From: Chryseomicrobium palamuruense
GTDB taxonomy: Bacteria; Bacillota; Bacilli; Bacillales_A; Planococcaceae
DNA: 30,813 nucleotides
Direction: 5' to 3'
Assembly: GCF_042649045.1 (NCBI RefSeq)
Contig: NZ_JBHSEF010000002.1
Coordinates: forward strand, 1 to 30,813
Of the stretch, positions 13,652 through 21,510 are shown piece by piece (the first letter of the stretch is position 1; every line of letters begins with the position of its first letter). Made by a program: the position numbers and the translations under genes. The notes below the pieces were generated by a model, which saw nothing but the letters and a program-made list of their open reading frames with translations, searched no databases and was not told where the DNA came from.

Positions 13652-15541
13652 ATGCGAACGTTTGAAGCCGGAAACTATGACGTGATTGTCATCGGTGCTG
13701 GACACGCTGGTGTTGAAGCAGCACTTGCTGCAGCCAATATGGGTGCCAAAACACTGGCACTAACCATTAACTTAGATATGATTGCCTTTATGCCATGTAA
13801 CCCGTCTGTCGGAGGACCGGCAAAAGGGATTGTTGTCCGCGAAATTGATGCGCTAGGCGGAGCGATGGGGAAAGTGATTGACCGCACCCACATCCAAATG
13901 CGTATGCTAAATACAGGGAAGGGACCTGCTGTTCGTGCATTACGTGCACAGGCAGACAAAGTCCTTTACCAACAAGAGATGAAACGTCTGATGGAGGAAC
14001 AGCCAAATCTGTCTGTCCACCAAGCAGTTGTTGAAGAACTGATTATTGAAAATGAAGAAGTGACAGGTGTAATCACACAAGTCGGTGCTATTTATAAAGC
14101 AAAAACCGTCGTTATTACAACAGGTACATTCCTACGCGGTGAAATCATTATTGGGGACTTAAAGTATTCATCAGGTCCAAATAATCAACAGCCGTCTATT
14201 AAATTAGCAGATAATTTACGTGACCTAGGCTTTGACTTAGTCCGTTTTAAAACAGGGACACCACCACGGGTGAATTCCAATACAATTGATTACTCGAAAA
14301 CTGAAATTCAGCCGGGTGATGACGTTCCTCGTGCATTCAGCTTTGAAACAACGGAGTTCATTGTGGACCAACTTCCATGTTGGTTGACATATACAGGAGA
14401 GCAGACGCATCAGATCATCGAAGAAAATCTTCACTTGTCTCCGATGTACTCTGGGATGATCAAAGGGACAGGCCCGCGTTACTGCCCATCGATTGAAGAT
14501 AAGGTCGTACGTTTTAACGATAAACCGCGTCACCAAATCTTCCTGGAGCCAGAAGGGCGCAACACGAAAGAAGTCTATGTACAAGGGCTTTCAACAAGCC
14601 TTCCTGAACACGTTCAACGTCGTTTACTCGAGAGCATTCCAGGACTTGAAAAAGCGGAAATGATGCGTGCAGGCTATGCGATTGAATACGATGCAATGGT
14701 TCCTACACAATTGTGGCCAACGCTTGAAACGAAAAAAATTAAAAACCTCTATACTGCCGGTCAGATCAACGGCACGTCTGGATATGAAGAAGCAGCAGGT
14801 CAAGGACTGATGGCAGGTATCAATGCAGCACGCCGAGCAAAAGGGGAAGATGAAGTCGTTCTTAGCCGTTCAGACGCTTACATCGGTGTGCTCATCGATG
14901 ATTTAGTGACAAAAGGAACAAATGAACCATATCGTCTCCTCACATCTCGTGCAGAATACCGCCTCTTATTGCGTCATGACAATGCCGATCTTCGTTTAAC
15001 GGACCTGGCACACCAAATTGGACTCGTTTCTGATGAACGTCACGCACGCTTTACAGCGAAAAAAGAAGCGATTGAAAACGAATTGAACCGACTTCGTTCG
15101 ATCATTATTAAGCCGAATGAAATGACGCAAGAATTGATTCGTTCGGTAGGTGGTAGTGAACTAAAAGATGGAATTCGTGCAACGGATCTTTTGAAACGCA
15201 CAGAGATGAACTATGACTTGGTTGCGCAACTTGTTCCTTCTGAAGTTGAATTAACGGAAGATATTAAAGAACAGATTGAAATCCAAGTGAAATACGAGGG
15301 GTATATTGAAAAGTCTCTTCAACAGGTCGATAAACTGAAGAAGATGGAAAATAAAAAAATCCCTGAACAGATTGATTACGATGCCATCTCAGGACTGGCA
15401 ACTGAAGCACGTCAAAAATTAAAAGAAGTCTTGCCGCTTTCCATTGCTCAAGCTTCTCGTATTTCTGGTGTCAATCCGGCAGACATCTCGATCCTTCTTG
15501 TTTACATTGAACAAGGTCGAATCGCGAAAGTCTCAAGCTAA
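13652..15541 (+). CDS. mnmG: tRNA uridine-5-carboxymethylaminomethyl modification enzyme MnmG
   Basis: FAD-dependent partner of MnmE in wobble-uridine modification. 629 residues from the ATG at 13652, which has AGAGG 8 bases upstream. A longer reading would overlap mnmE and is not family-like. The dinucleotide-binding motif GAGHAGVEAA lies near the N-terminus (residues 15-24). Other landmarks are MPCNPSVGGPAKG, CPSIEDKVVRF, TAGQINGTSGYEEAAGQGL and LLTSRAEYRLLLRHDNADLRLT. Follows mnmE by 22 bp and precedes rsmG by 11 bp, so one operon. Confidence 0.97.
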   Translation: MRTFEAGNYDVIVIGAGHAGVEAALAAANMGAKTLALTINLDMIAFMPCNPSVGGPAKGIVVREIDALGGAMGKVIDRTHIQMRMLNTGKGPAVRALRAQADKVLYQQEMKRLMEEQPNLSVHQAVVEELIIENEEVTGVITQVGAIYKAKTVVITTGTFLRGEIIIGDLKYSSGPNNQQPSIKLADNLRDLGFDLVRFKTGTPPRVNSNTIDYSKTEIQPGDDVPRAFSFETTEFIVDQLPCWLTYTGEQTHQIIEENLHLSPMYSGMIKGTGPRYCPSIEDKVVRFNDKPRHQIFLEPEGRNTKEVYVQGLSTSLPEHVQRRLLESIPGLEKAEMMRAGYAIEYDAMVPTQLWPTLETKKIKNLYTAGQINGTSGYEEAAGQGLMAGINAARRAKGEDEVVLSRSDAYIGVLIDDLVTKGTNEPYRLLTSRAEYRLLLRHDNADLRLTDLAHQIGLVSDERHARFTAKKEAIENELNRLRSIIIKPNEMTQELIRSVGGSELKDGIRATDLLKRTEMNYDLVAQLVPSEVELTEDIKEQIEIQVKYEGYIEKSLQQVDKLKKMENKKIPEQIDYDAISGLATEARQKLKEVLPLSIAQASRISGVNPADISILLVYIEQGRIAKVSS

Positions 15542-15552
15542 GGAGAACTCCC

Positions 15553-16269
15553 ATGAATGAACAACAATTTATAGACGCCCTCGCTGAAAAGGGCATTCAT
15601 CTAACAGACCATCAAATCAAGCAGTTCCATACCTATTTTGAACTGCTTGTGGAGTGGAATGAGAAGATGAACTTAACGGCTATTACAGATCAACAAGATG
15701 TGTATCTAAAACACTTTTACGATTCCATTTCTGCTGCTTTTTACGTCGATTTTTCACAGTCACTTACTGTGTGTGATGTAGGCGCTGGAGCCGGATTTCC
15801 AAGTTTACCTATGAAAATTTGTTTCCCAGAAATGCGTGTCACAATTGTCGATTCCCTGAACAAACGTATCTCGTTCTTACAGCATTTAAGTAAAGAGCTA
15901 GGTCTTGAACAGGTGGAATTCGTTCACGCCCGTGCTGAGGAATTTGGTCAACAGCCGAAGTATCGAGAAGCATTTGATGTCGTGACTGCACGAGCAGTCG
16001 CACGTCTTTCAGTTCTTGCAGAACTATGCGTGCCACTTGTCAAAGTGGGTGGGCGATTTGTTGCCATGAAAGCCGCATCTGCTCAAGATGAACTGAAGGA
16101 TGCGAAAAAAGCACTTCAAACTCTTGGTGCGGAAAAGGCCGACCAATTTGATTTCCAGTTACCAGTGGAAGAAAGTAATCGCACCATTTATGTATTTGCC
16201 AAAACAAAAACAACACCAAAGAAGTATCCACGAAAACCGGGCACACCGAATAAAAGTCCCATTCAGTAA
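15553..16269 (+). CDS. rsmG: 16S rRNA (guanine527-N7)-methyltransferase RsmG
   Basis: Methylates G527 of 16S rRNA in the 530 loop; loss gives low-level streptomycin resistance in several bacteria. 238 residues, usual length. The SAM-binding motif is VCDVGAGAGFPSLPMKI, followed by VTIVDSLNKRISFLQHLSKELGL and the TARAVARLSVLAELCVPLVK region. AGGAGA sits 6-7 bases before the ATG. The C-terminus is basic and proline-rich (TPKKYPRKPGTPNKSPIQ). A perfect parS starts three bases after its stop. Confidence 0.96.
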   Translation: MNEQQFIDALAEKGIHLTDHQIKQFHTYFELLVEWNEKMNLTAITDQQDVYLKHFYDSISAAFYVDFSQSLTVCDVGAGAGFPSLPMKICFPEMRVTIVDSLNKRISFLQHLSKELGLEQVEFVHARAEEFGQQPKYREAFDVVTARAVARLSVLAELCVPLVKVGGRFVAMKAASAQDELKDAKKALQTLGAEKADQFDFQLPVEESNRTIYVFAKTKTTPKKYPRKPGTPNKSPIQ

Positions 16270-16272
16270 AAT

Positions 16273-16288
16273 TGTTCCACGTGAAACA
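16273..16288. promoter_or_regulatory. parS: parS centromere site (rsmG-noc gap)
   Basis: TGTTCCACGTGAAACA, matching the Bacillus parS consensus. It is the loading site for ParB/Spo0J. The placement in the noc leader, next to parAB, is typical of origin-proximal parS. Confidence 0.95.
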
Positions 16289-16343
16289 TTTAATCTTCTG
16301 CCCATTTGTGATAGATTAGTTAGAGAAGGTGGTGCACAGTGCG

Positions 16344-17219
16344 ATGAAAAGTCCTTTTTCCAGACTCTTCGGCGGAACGGATAAAGAGAAAGAGAAACCG
16401 ACCGTAACGGAAGCCGCAGCTTCGACAGCAGTGGAAGAAGTGGTACAAGTTCCTATAGAGAAGGTTGTTCCTAACAAATACCAACCGCGTACGGTTTTTG
16501 ACGATACCAAGATAGAGGAGCTTGCGCGGACCATTCGGACGCATGGCGTCATTCAACCGATTGTTCTTCGAGAGATAGCAGAAGGCCAGTATGAAATCAT
16601 TGCAGGGGAGCGTCGCTACCGAGCGATGAAGAAACTGGAATGGATTGAAGTTCCCGCAATCGTTCGAAATTTATCCGATAAAGAAACGGCTTCTGTGGCA
16701 TTAATCGAGAATTTACAACGGGAAGAATTAACCGCCATTGAAGAGGCACTTGCCTACCAGCAACTGATTGAACTCCATGAATTAACACAAGAAGCACTGG
16801 CTCAGCGCTTAGGGAAAGGCCAATCGACTGTCGCAAACAAGATACGTCTATTGAAGCTTCCACAAGAAGTGCAGCAAGCTATTTTAAATAAAGAGTTGTC
16901 TGAACGTCATGCACGAGCCCTTATGAAAATAAAAGAAGAGCCTGTTCAGCTAGCATTAGTAAAAGAAATCATTACAGAACAACTCAGCGTGAAACAAGTA
17001 GAAGAACGAATTGTTGCGATGCAACAAGAAGAACTACCTGCTGAGAAAAAACCTTTAAAACCACGTCGTAAGCATGTCAATAAAGATGTACGTATTGCAT
17101 TAAACACATTAAAACATTCGTTATCGATGATATCAAAAAGTGGTATTGATTTTGAAACACAAGAAGAAGATCGAGAAGATTACTACCAAATGGTCATTAA
17201 AATACCTAAACGCAAATAA
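16344..17219 (+). CDS. noc: Nucleoid occlusion protein Noc
   Basis: ParB-family CTP-dependent DNA-binding protein that keeps the division septum off the nucleoid by membrane association. 291 residues from the ATG at 16344. The start MKSPFSRLFGG matches the amphipathic membrane-targeting N-terminus of B. subtilis Noc (MKHSFSRFFG). In-frame GTGs at 16329 and 16332 would bury that helix. ParB nuclease-like fold: NKYQPRTVFDD and GERRYRAM (CTP-binding region), ENLQREELTAIEEA. The helix-turn-helix is TQEALAQRLGKGQSTVANKIRLLKLP. The C-terminal dimer domain follows. Distinguished from Spo0J by this N-terminus and by lying upstream of parA. Confidence 0.95.
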   Translation: MKSPFSRLFGGTDKEKEKPTVTEAAASTAVEEVVQVPIEKVVPNKYQPRTVFDDTKIEELARTIRTHGVIQPIVLREIAEGQYEIIAGERRYRAMKKLEWIEVPAIVRNLSDKETASVALIENLQREELTAIEEALAYQQLIELHELTQEALAQRLGKGQSTVANKIRLLKLPQEVQQAILNKELSERHARALMKIKEEPVQLALVKEIITEQLSVKQVEERIVAMQQEELPAEKKPLKPRRKHVNKDVRIALNTLKHSLSMISKSGIDFETQEEDREDYYQMVIKIPKRK

Positions 17220-17226
17220 ATAAAAC

Positions 17227-17268
17227 AATCCCGAGAGCAGAACTTCATCTGGCTTTTGGGGTTTTTTA
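17227..17268 (+). terminator. noc terminator
   Basis: CCCGAGAGC (17230-17238) pairs with GCTTTTGGG (17252-17260) with two G-U pairs, followed by six T residues (17262-17267). Confidence 0.75.
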
Positions 17269-17360
17269 TTAGAAAATTTGCTATTGTAACCTACATGTCA
17301 TACTAAAAACAGAAAAATTTGATAGAATGAAAGAGATGAGAGAAGAAAGAAGGTGCAAGT

Positions 17361-18122
17361 GTGGGAAGAATTATCGCCATAGCCAATCAAAAAGGCGGAG
17401 TAGGGAAGACCACTACATCCGTTAACCTCAGTGCCTGCCTTGCATATTTGGGCAAAAAGGTTTTGTTGGTAGATATAGATCCTCAAGGAAATGCTTCTAG
17501 TGGGGTCGGCGTAAATAAAGGAGAAGTCGATCAGTGTATTTATGACGTATTGATTGATGATGTACCCGTGAAAGACATTATTGTGGAAACAAAAGTAGAG
17601 AACCTACATATTGTACCTGCAACGATTTCCTTAGCAGGCGCCGAAATTGAACTCGTGTCTACGATTTCCAGAGAGGTGCGTTTGAAACGGTCTCTTGAAG
17701 AAGTCAGCCCGTATTATGATTTCGTAATCATTGATTGTCCGCCGTCTCTCGGCTTATTAACGATCAATTCACTAACTGCCTCTGATGCCATTATTATCCC
17801 GGTACAGTGCGAGTTCTATGCATTAGAAGGACTTAGTCAGCTCCTCAGTACCATCCGTCTTGTTCAAAAGCATTTAAATAAACAATTGGCCATTGATGGT
17901 GTGTTGCTGACGATGTTTGATGCACGGACGAACTTAGGGATTCAAGTCGTTGAAGAAGTGAAAAAATACTTTCAAGATAAAGTCTATACAACGATTATTC
18001 CACGAAATGTGCGACTCTCTGAAGCGCCAAGTCATGGAGAGCCGATCATTATTTACGATCCAAAATCACGGGGTGCCGAAGTGTACCTGGAACTTGCGAA
18101 GGAAGTGATTAAGCATGGCTAA
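17361..18122 (+). CDS. parA: Chromosome partitioning ATPase ParA (Soj)
   Basis: Walker-type ATPase that with Spo0J moves and separates origins and, in B. subtilis, regulates DnaA activity. 253 residues. The deviant Walker A is KGGVGKTT (11-18). The IDPQGNASSG motif and FVIIDCPPSLG (Walker B region) follow, with QCEFYALEGLSQL and IPRNVRLSEAPSHG. GTG start with AGAAGG 7 bases upstream. Overlaps parB by eight bases. A candidate extended -10 (TGATAGAAT, 17320-17328) lies 33 bp before the start but has no clear -35. Confidence 0.97.
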   Translation: MGRIIAIANQKGGVGKTTTSVNLSACLAYLGKKVLLVDIDPQGNASSGVGVNKGEVDQCIYDVLIDDVPVKDIIVETKVENLHIVPATISLAGAEIELVSTISREVRLKRSLEEVSPYYDFVIIDCPPSLGLLTINSLTASDAIIIPVQCEFYALEGLSQLLSTIRLVQKHLNKQLAIDGVLLTMFDARTNLGIQVVEEVKKYFQDKVYTTIIPRNVRLSEAPSHGEPIIIYDPKSRGAEVYLELAKEVIKHG

Positions 18123-18960
18123 AGGATTGGGGAAGGGCATTAATGCACTATTTCCAGGAGAAGACCGAAATACAGAAGAACGCGTCGAACAAGTTGACCT
18201 GAAACTAATCAAACCAAATCCTTATCAACCGCGTAAAATTTTTGATCAGCAGGCGCTCGAGGAATTAAGTGCTTCAATCAAAGAACATGGGGTACTTCAA
18301 CCCATCATGTTACGCAAAAAAGGAGCAAAATTTGAGATTGTGGTGGGAGAACGTCGATTCCGCGCCTCACAACTGGCTGGTTTAAAAGAAATCCCAGCGG
18401 TCGTTCGCAGTCTAGACGACCAGGAAATGATGGAACTGGCGATTCTAGAAAACTTGCAGCGCGAAGACTTAACGGCAATCGAAGAAGCGGAAGCGTATCA
18501 GAAATTGATGGATACCCTTGAATTGACACAAGAGCAACTTGCGTTCCGTCTAGGGAAAAGTCGTCCTCATATCGCCAACCATTTGCGATTACTCGTCCTT
18601 CCGGAAGAAGCAAAACAGGCCCTCTCAGAAGGTCATATTTCCATGGGCCATGGAAAAGCGTTGCTTGGTCTAAAAAAGAAAAAGAACATTCCATTGATTT
18701 TAGAAAAGACGAAACGGGAACAATTGAATGTTCGTCAGTTAGAATCGTTGGTGCAGCGTTTGAATGAAAATGTTCCACGTGAAACAATTACAAAAGACAA
18801 GAAAGATATTTTCACCCTCGAAAAAGAATCCGAATTGCGTGAACGTTTTGGCACAGCAGTGAAGATTGTCCCTTCGAAAGATCAGAAGAAGGGGAAAATT
18901 GAAATTGATTTTTACTCCAAAGAAGACCTCGAGCGGATTTTGGAACTGCTTGAAACATAA
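18115..18960 (+). CDS. parB: Chromosome partitioning protein ParB (Spo0J)
   Basis: CTP-dependent clamp that loads at parS, spreads, and recruits SMC condensin at the origin. 281 residues, beginning MAKGLGKGINALFPG as is typical. The CTP-binding region has NPYQPRKIFD and GERRFRASQLAG, then ENLQREDLTAIEEAEAY. The helix-turn-helix is TQEQLAFRLGKSRPHIANHLRLLVLP. The C-terminal dimer domain ends at ILELLET. A perfect parS lies inside the gene, encoding NVPRET. Overlaps parA; a terminator follows. Confidence 0.97.
   Translation: MAKGLGKGINALFPGEDRNTEERVEQVDLKLIKPNPYQPRKIFDQQALEELSASIKEHGVLQPIMLRKKGAKFEIVVGERRFRASQLAGLKEIPAVVRSLDDQEMMELAILENLQREDLTAIEEAEAYQKLMDTLELTQEQLAFRLGKSRPHIANHLRLLVLPEEAKQALSEGHISMGHGKALLGLKKKKNIPLILEKTKREQLNVRQLESLVQRLNENVPRETITKDKKDIFTLEKESELRERFGTAVKIVPSKDQKKGKIEIDFYSKEDLERILELLET
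18771..18786. promoter_or_regulatory. parS: parS site inside parB/spo0J
   Basis: TGTTCCACGTGAAACA, identical to the copy at 16273. B. subtilis also has a parS within spo0J, so the position is conserved. Confidence 0.95.
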
Positions 18961-18969
18961 TGCATGAAC

Positions 18970-19006
18970 AACCTATTCCACACGTGAGGGAATAGGTTTC
19001 CTTTTT
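18970..19006 (+). terminator. parB terminator
   Basis: Perfect 10-bp stem AACCTATTCC / GGAATAGGTT (18970-18979, 18989-18998), 9-base loop, then a T-rich tail with five consecutive T. Confidence 0.9.
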
Positions 19007-19051
19007 ATGTAGCAACTAGAGAGGGTAGTATACGAAAAGTAGGGATGACAC

Positions 19052-19756
19052 GTGGTATTGTGGGGAACATTGATAAATGCAGGATTGATTATACTAGGAG
19101 CGATTTTAGGTCGTTTATTAAAAGGCATTCCTGAACGGATGAAAGAAACGGTCATGTATGCCATTGGTCTCTTAGTTGCCGTGATGGGCATTCAAATGTC
19201 TCTAGAGAGCACCAACTTTCTCATCGTTATTATCAGTCTAGTAATAGGGGCGGTTCTCGGTGAATGGTGGGATCTGGATAAACAACTGAATCGACTCGGT
19301 CAATGGTTGGAACGAAAGATGAGTCGAGGGGGACAAGAAGGGGCCATTGCGCAAGGATTTGTCACAGCGACACTCATTTTCGTTATCGGAGCCATGGGCG
19401 TCTTAGGCGCGTTAAATAGCGGTCTCCGGAATGACCATGAACTGCTCATTAGTAAAGGAATTATTGATGGATTTACGTCCATCCTTTTATCCGCAACTCT
19501 TGGCATCGGTGTGCTGTTGTCAGCAATACCGGTATTTATCTATCAAGGGAGCATCGCGTTATTTGCCACTCAGATCACACGCCTCGTACCCGATGAAGCC
19601 ATGACACTTTTTTTAAGTGAAATGACTGCAACGGGTGGCATCATGATTCTGGCCATTGGTTTCAACCTGATTGGAATAACCAAAGTACGCGTGGCTAATT
19701 TGCTGCCAAGTCTGTTAGTTGTAGCTCTGTATGTGGCTTGGACGTTTGCTGTGTAG
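19052..19756 (+). CDS. DUF554 family integral membrane protein
   Basis: 234-residue membrane protein of the DUF554 (YdfK/YqgA-like) family, function unknown; a transport role is only guessed for the family. Visible: an N-terminal segment LINAGLIILGAILGRLLKGIPERMKE, then repeated hydrophobic segments (AIGLLVAVMGIQMSLE, IVIISLVIGAVLGEWWDLD, ATLIFVIGAMGVLGALNSGL, ILLSATLGIGVLLSAIPVFIY, GIMILAIGFNLIGI, LLPSLLVVALYVAW). GTG start with GGGA 7 bases upstream. Its 3' end overlaps the convergent yyaC gene by 62 bp, and I see no terminator between them. Confidence 0.88.
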   Translation: MVLWGTLINAGLIILGAILGRLLKGIPERMKETVMYAIGLLVAVMGIQMSLESTNFLIVIISLVIGAVLGEWWDLDKQLNRLGQWLERKMSRGGQEGAIAQGFVTATLIFVIGAMGVLGALNSGLRNDHELLISKGIIDGFTSILLSATLGIGVLLSAIPVFIYQGSIALFATQITRLVPDEAMTLFLSEMTATGGIMILAIGFNLIGITKVRVANLLPSLLVVALYVAWTFAV

Positions 19757-20294
19757 AACAATAACGATGCCAGGCGAGAAACAGGGCATTCGCGACAACA
19801 CGTGCAAGGTCCTGTGTATGAAGAAGACGCGTCGTCTGAAGTGTTTCGATGCTGTCGCCATGCAAATGATTCACAATCACTTTTATGTTGTATTCACCAA
19901 TAGCGGGAAGCTCTTTCTGGACAGCTTTGCCTGGCCATAGAGGTCCCTTTTCTAGTAAAATGTCACCGATTGCATAATGATGTCCTAGACAGGCGTCAAT
20001 GGCAACAATTGGCCCTGTGGTTTGAGAATCGTTTAAATGACTAACAACTGTAGGTAAGTTCAGTGCATGCACAGGCGTTTCTAACGTTCCGATTATCGGA
20101 AAAGGAAAACTTTTGTACAACGATAAGAATGAACCAGTAAGCGGGCCGAGTGAATCACCCGTTGAACGATCTGTACCAATACAAAGGAATACCATGTCAG
20201 GATCATGAAATGGAAGATGCTCGAGAAAGGCTGAACTGAGTTTCCAAATCACACCTTGTTGCTCATAATGAATCGAATAGAGTGGTTTTTTCAT
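19695..20294 (-). CDS. yyaC: Spore protease-like protein YyaC
   Basis: Member of the YyaC family, related in fold to the GPR spore protease and found in endospore formers; exact role unresolved. 199 residues from the ATG at 20294 (AGGTGG 9 bases upstream). An in-frame GTG at 20306 would add four. Family landmarks: PDMVFLCIGTDRSTGDSLGPLTG, IGTLETPVHALNLP, PIVAIDACLGH and VQKELPAIGEYNIKVIVNH. It is the only gene on the right arm transcribed toward the origin, head-on to replication, and its 3' end overlaps the DUF554 gene. Its presence suggests a sporulating lineage. Confidence 0.9.
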   Translation of the reverse strand: MKKPLYSIHYEQQGVIWKLSSAFLEHLPFHDPDMVFLCIGTDRSTGDSLGPLTGSFLSLYKSFPFPIIGTLETPVHALNLPTVVSHLNDSQTTGPIVAIDACLGHHYAIGDILLEKGPLWPGKAVQKELPAIGEYNIKVIVNHLHGDSIETLQTTRLLHTQDLARVVANALFLAWHRYCSTQQTSKPHTELQLTDLAAN

Positions 20295-20376
20295 AGGGGG
20301 GACCACCTTTCACAAGTAAGTTCTATCAGTGTATGTAACGTACACAAATTTATTCATCAAATAGAGGAGGTTCTCT

Positions 20377-21261
20377 ATGAATTTCAATCGAATGTGGGAG
20401 CGAACTGTGGAGTTCGTTGTAAATGAAGCGCTGTGGATTAGTGTGGGAATGGCGATGCTCAAGATTTTGGTGATTCTCGTCTTGATGGCCATTGTAGTGA
20501 AGGTCGGGAAGAAAGCCATCGAACGTGTAATGGTTTTACGTTCGAAGACACCCATTGGGTATACCGAGCGTAGACAGAACACTCTGATTAAGTTACTTCA
20601 AAATGGTCTCACGTATATCGTGTACTTCGCAGGGGTTTTAGCCATTCTTTCTGCAGTGAGTATCAACGTAGTTGGACTGCTGGCTGGGGCAGGGATTGCA
20701 GGTCTTGCCATTGGTTTCGGTGCACAGAGTTTGGTGAAAGATATCATCACAGGATTTTTCATCATCTTTGAAGATCAATTCGGTGTAGGCGATACGGTGA
20801 TGATCAATCAATCGAACGGTACTGTTCAAGAAATCGGGTTACGAACAACGAAGATTAAAACGTATACGGGTGAACTGCATATCATTCCAAACGGAAACAT
20901 TTCTGAAGTCATCAACTACTCTGTTTACAACTCGCTCATTATGGTCGATGTATCTGTCGCCTATGAATCGGACGTAGATGAAGTAGAACGTTTGATCAAT
21001 GTATTCTTAGATGGAGCAGAAGAAAAGTATCCGGAACTTGTGAAACGTCCGGACCTACTAGGTGTGCAGGCACTGGGTACTTCAGATGTCGTCATGCGAA
21101 TTGCTGCAGAAACCCTTCCGATGAATCACTTTAAAGTGGGACGTATGATTCGCCGGGATATCAAACGATTCCTTGAAGAGCACAATATTGAAATTCCGTA
21201 TCAGAAAATGGTGGTCTTTGAACAGAAAGCCGGAGGAGGAAGCACGAATGCAACCAAGTAA
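20377..21261 (+). CDS. Small-conductance mechanosensitive channel (MscS family, YkuT-like)
   Basis: Pressure-relief channel of the cytoplasmic membrane. 294 residues. Two N-terminal membrane segments (about 16-42 and 70-90) precede the pore helix INVVGLLAGAGIAGLAIGFGAQSLVKDIITGFFIIFED, whose Gly/Ala packing and conserved GAQ-VKD are MscS hallmarks. The cytoplasmic beta domain has FGVGDTVMI and the IPNGNISEVINYS motif, followed by the alpha/beta vestibule. GGAGG lies 6 bases before the ATG. Diverges from yyaC across an 82-bp gap containing a near-palindrome (20329-20345). The end overlaps the DUF951 gene by 14 bp. Confidence 0.93.
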   Translation: MNFNRMWERTVEFVVNEALWISVGMAMLKILVILVLMAIVVKVGKKAIERVMVLRSKTPIGYTERRQNTLIKLLQNGLTYIVYFAGVLAILSAVSINVVGLLAGAGIAGLAIGFGAQSLVKDIITGFFIIFEDQFGVGDTVMINQSNGTVQEIGLRTTKIKTYTGELHIIPNGNISEVINYSVYNSLIMVDVSVAYESDVDEVERLINVFLDGAEEKYPELVKRPDLLGVQALGTSDVVMRIAAETLPMNHFKVGRMIRRDIKRFLEEHNIEIPYQKMVVFEQKAGGGSTNATK

Positions 21262-21451
21262 AGAGTTTCATTTGAATGACGTGGTGGAGATGAAGAAACA
21301 GCACCCTTGTGGAACGAATGCCTGGAAGGTCATCCGGATGGGAGCCGATATCCGTATCAAATGTGAAGGGTGCGGACACAGCGTCATGATTCCAAGACGT
21401 GATTTCGAGAAGAAGATGAAGAAGGTACTGGTTCATCACGAGGAACAATAG
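21248..21451 (+). CDS. DUF951 domain-containing protein (YyzM-like)
   Basis: 67 residues from the ATG at 21248, preceded by GGAGGA; an upstream in-frame reading lies inside mscS and is not family-like. Core pattern: LNDVVEMKKQHPCGTNAWKVIRMGADIRIKCEGCGHSVMIPR. Three cysteines and a histidine (Cys21, Cys39, Cys42, His44) could bind a metal, but that is inference. The family occurs immediately before ychF in many Firmicutes; function unknown. Overlaps the MscS gene, so co-translated. Its TAG stop is part of the ychF -35 box. Confidence 0.92.
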   Translation: MQPSKEFHLNDVVEMKKQHPCGTNAWKVIRMGADIRIKCEGCGHSVMIPRRDFEKKMKKVLVHHEEQ

Positions 21452-21477
21452 ACAGAGCATGGTAAAATCAGTATAAT
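21449..21477 (+). promoter_or_regulatory. ychF promoter (sigma-A)
   Basis: TAGACA (21449-21454), 17-bp spacer, TATAAT (21472-21477). The -35 hexamer overlaps the stop codon of the preceding gene. Confidence 0.8.
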
Positions 21478-21510
21478 TGGTAAGTTGAATAAAGAAAGGC
21501 AGGAGAACCT

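Noticed and set aside
16329..16343. GTG start of Noc giving MVHSA before MKSPFSRLFGG
   Set aside because: The membrane-targeting helix must be N-terminal, and homologues start at the equivalent of the ATG at 16344.
18970..19006. A third right-arm parS in the parB terminator loop (contains CACGTGA)
   Set aside because: Only the core hexamer matches; the flanks belong to the terminator stem.
20329..20345. Near-palindrome GTGTATGT-A-ACGTACAC between yyaC and the MscS gene
   Set aside because: Could be an operator, but I recognise no matching regulator consensus and no second copy in the window.
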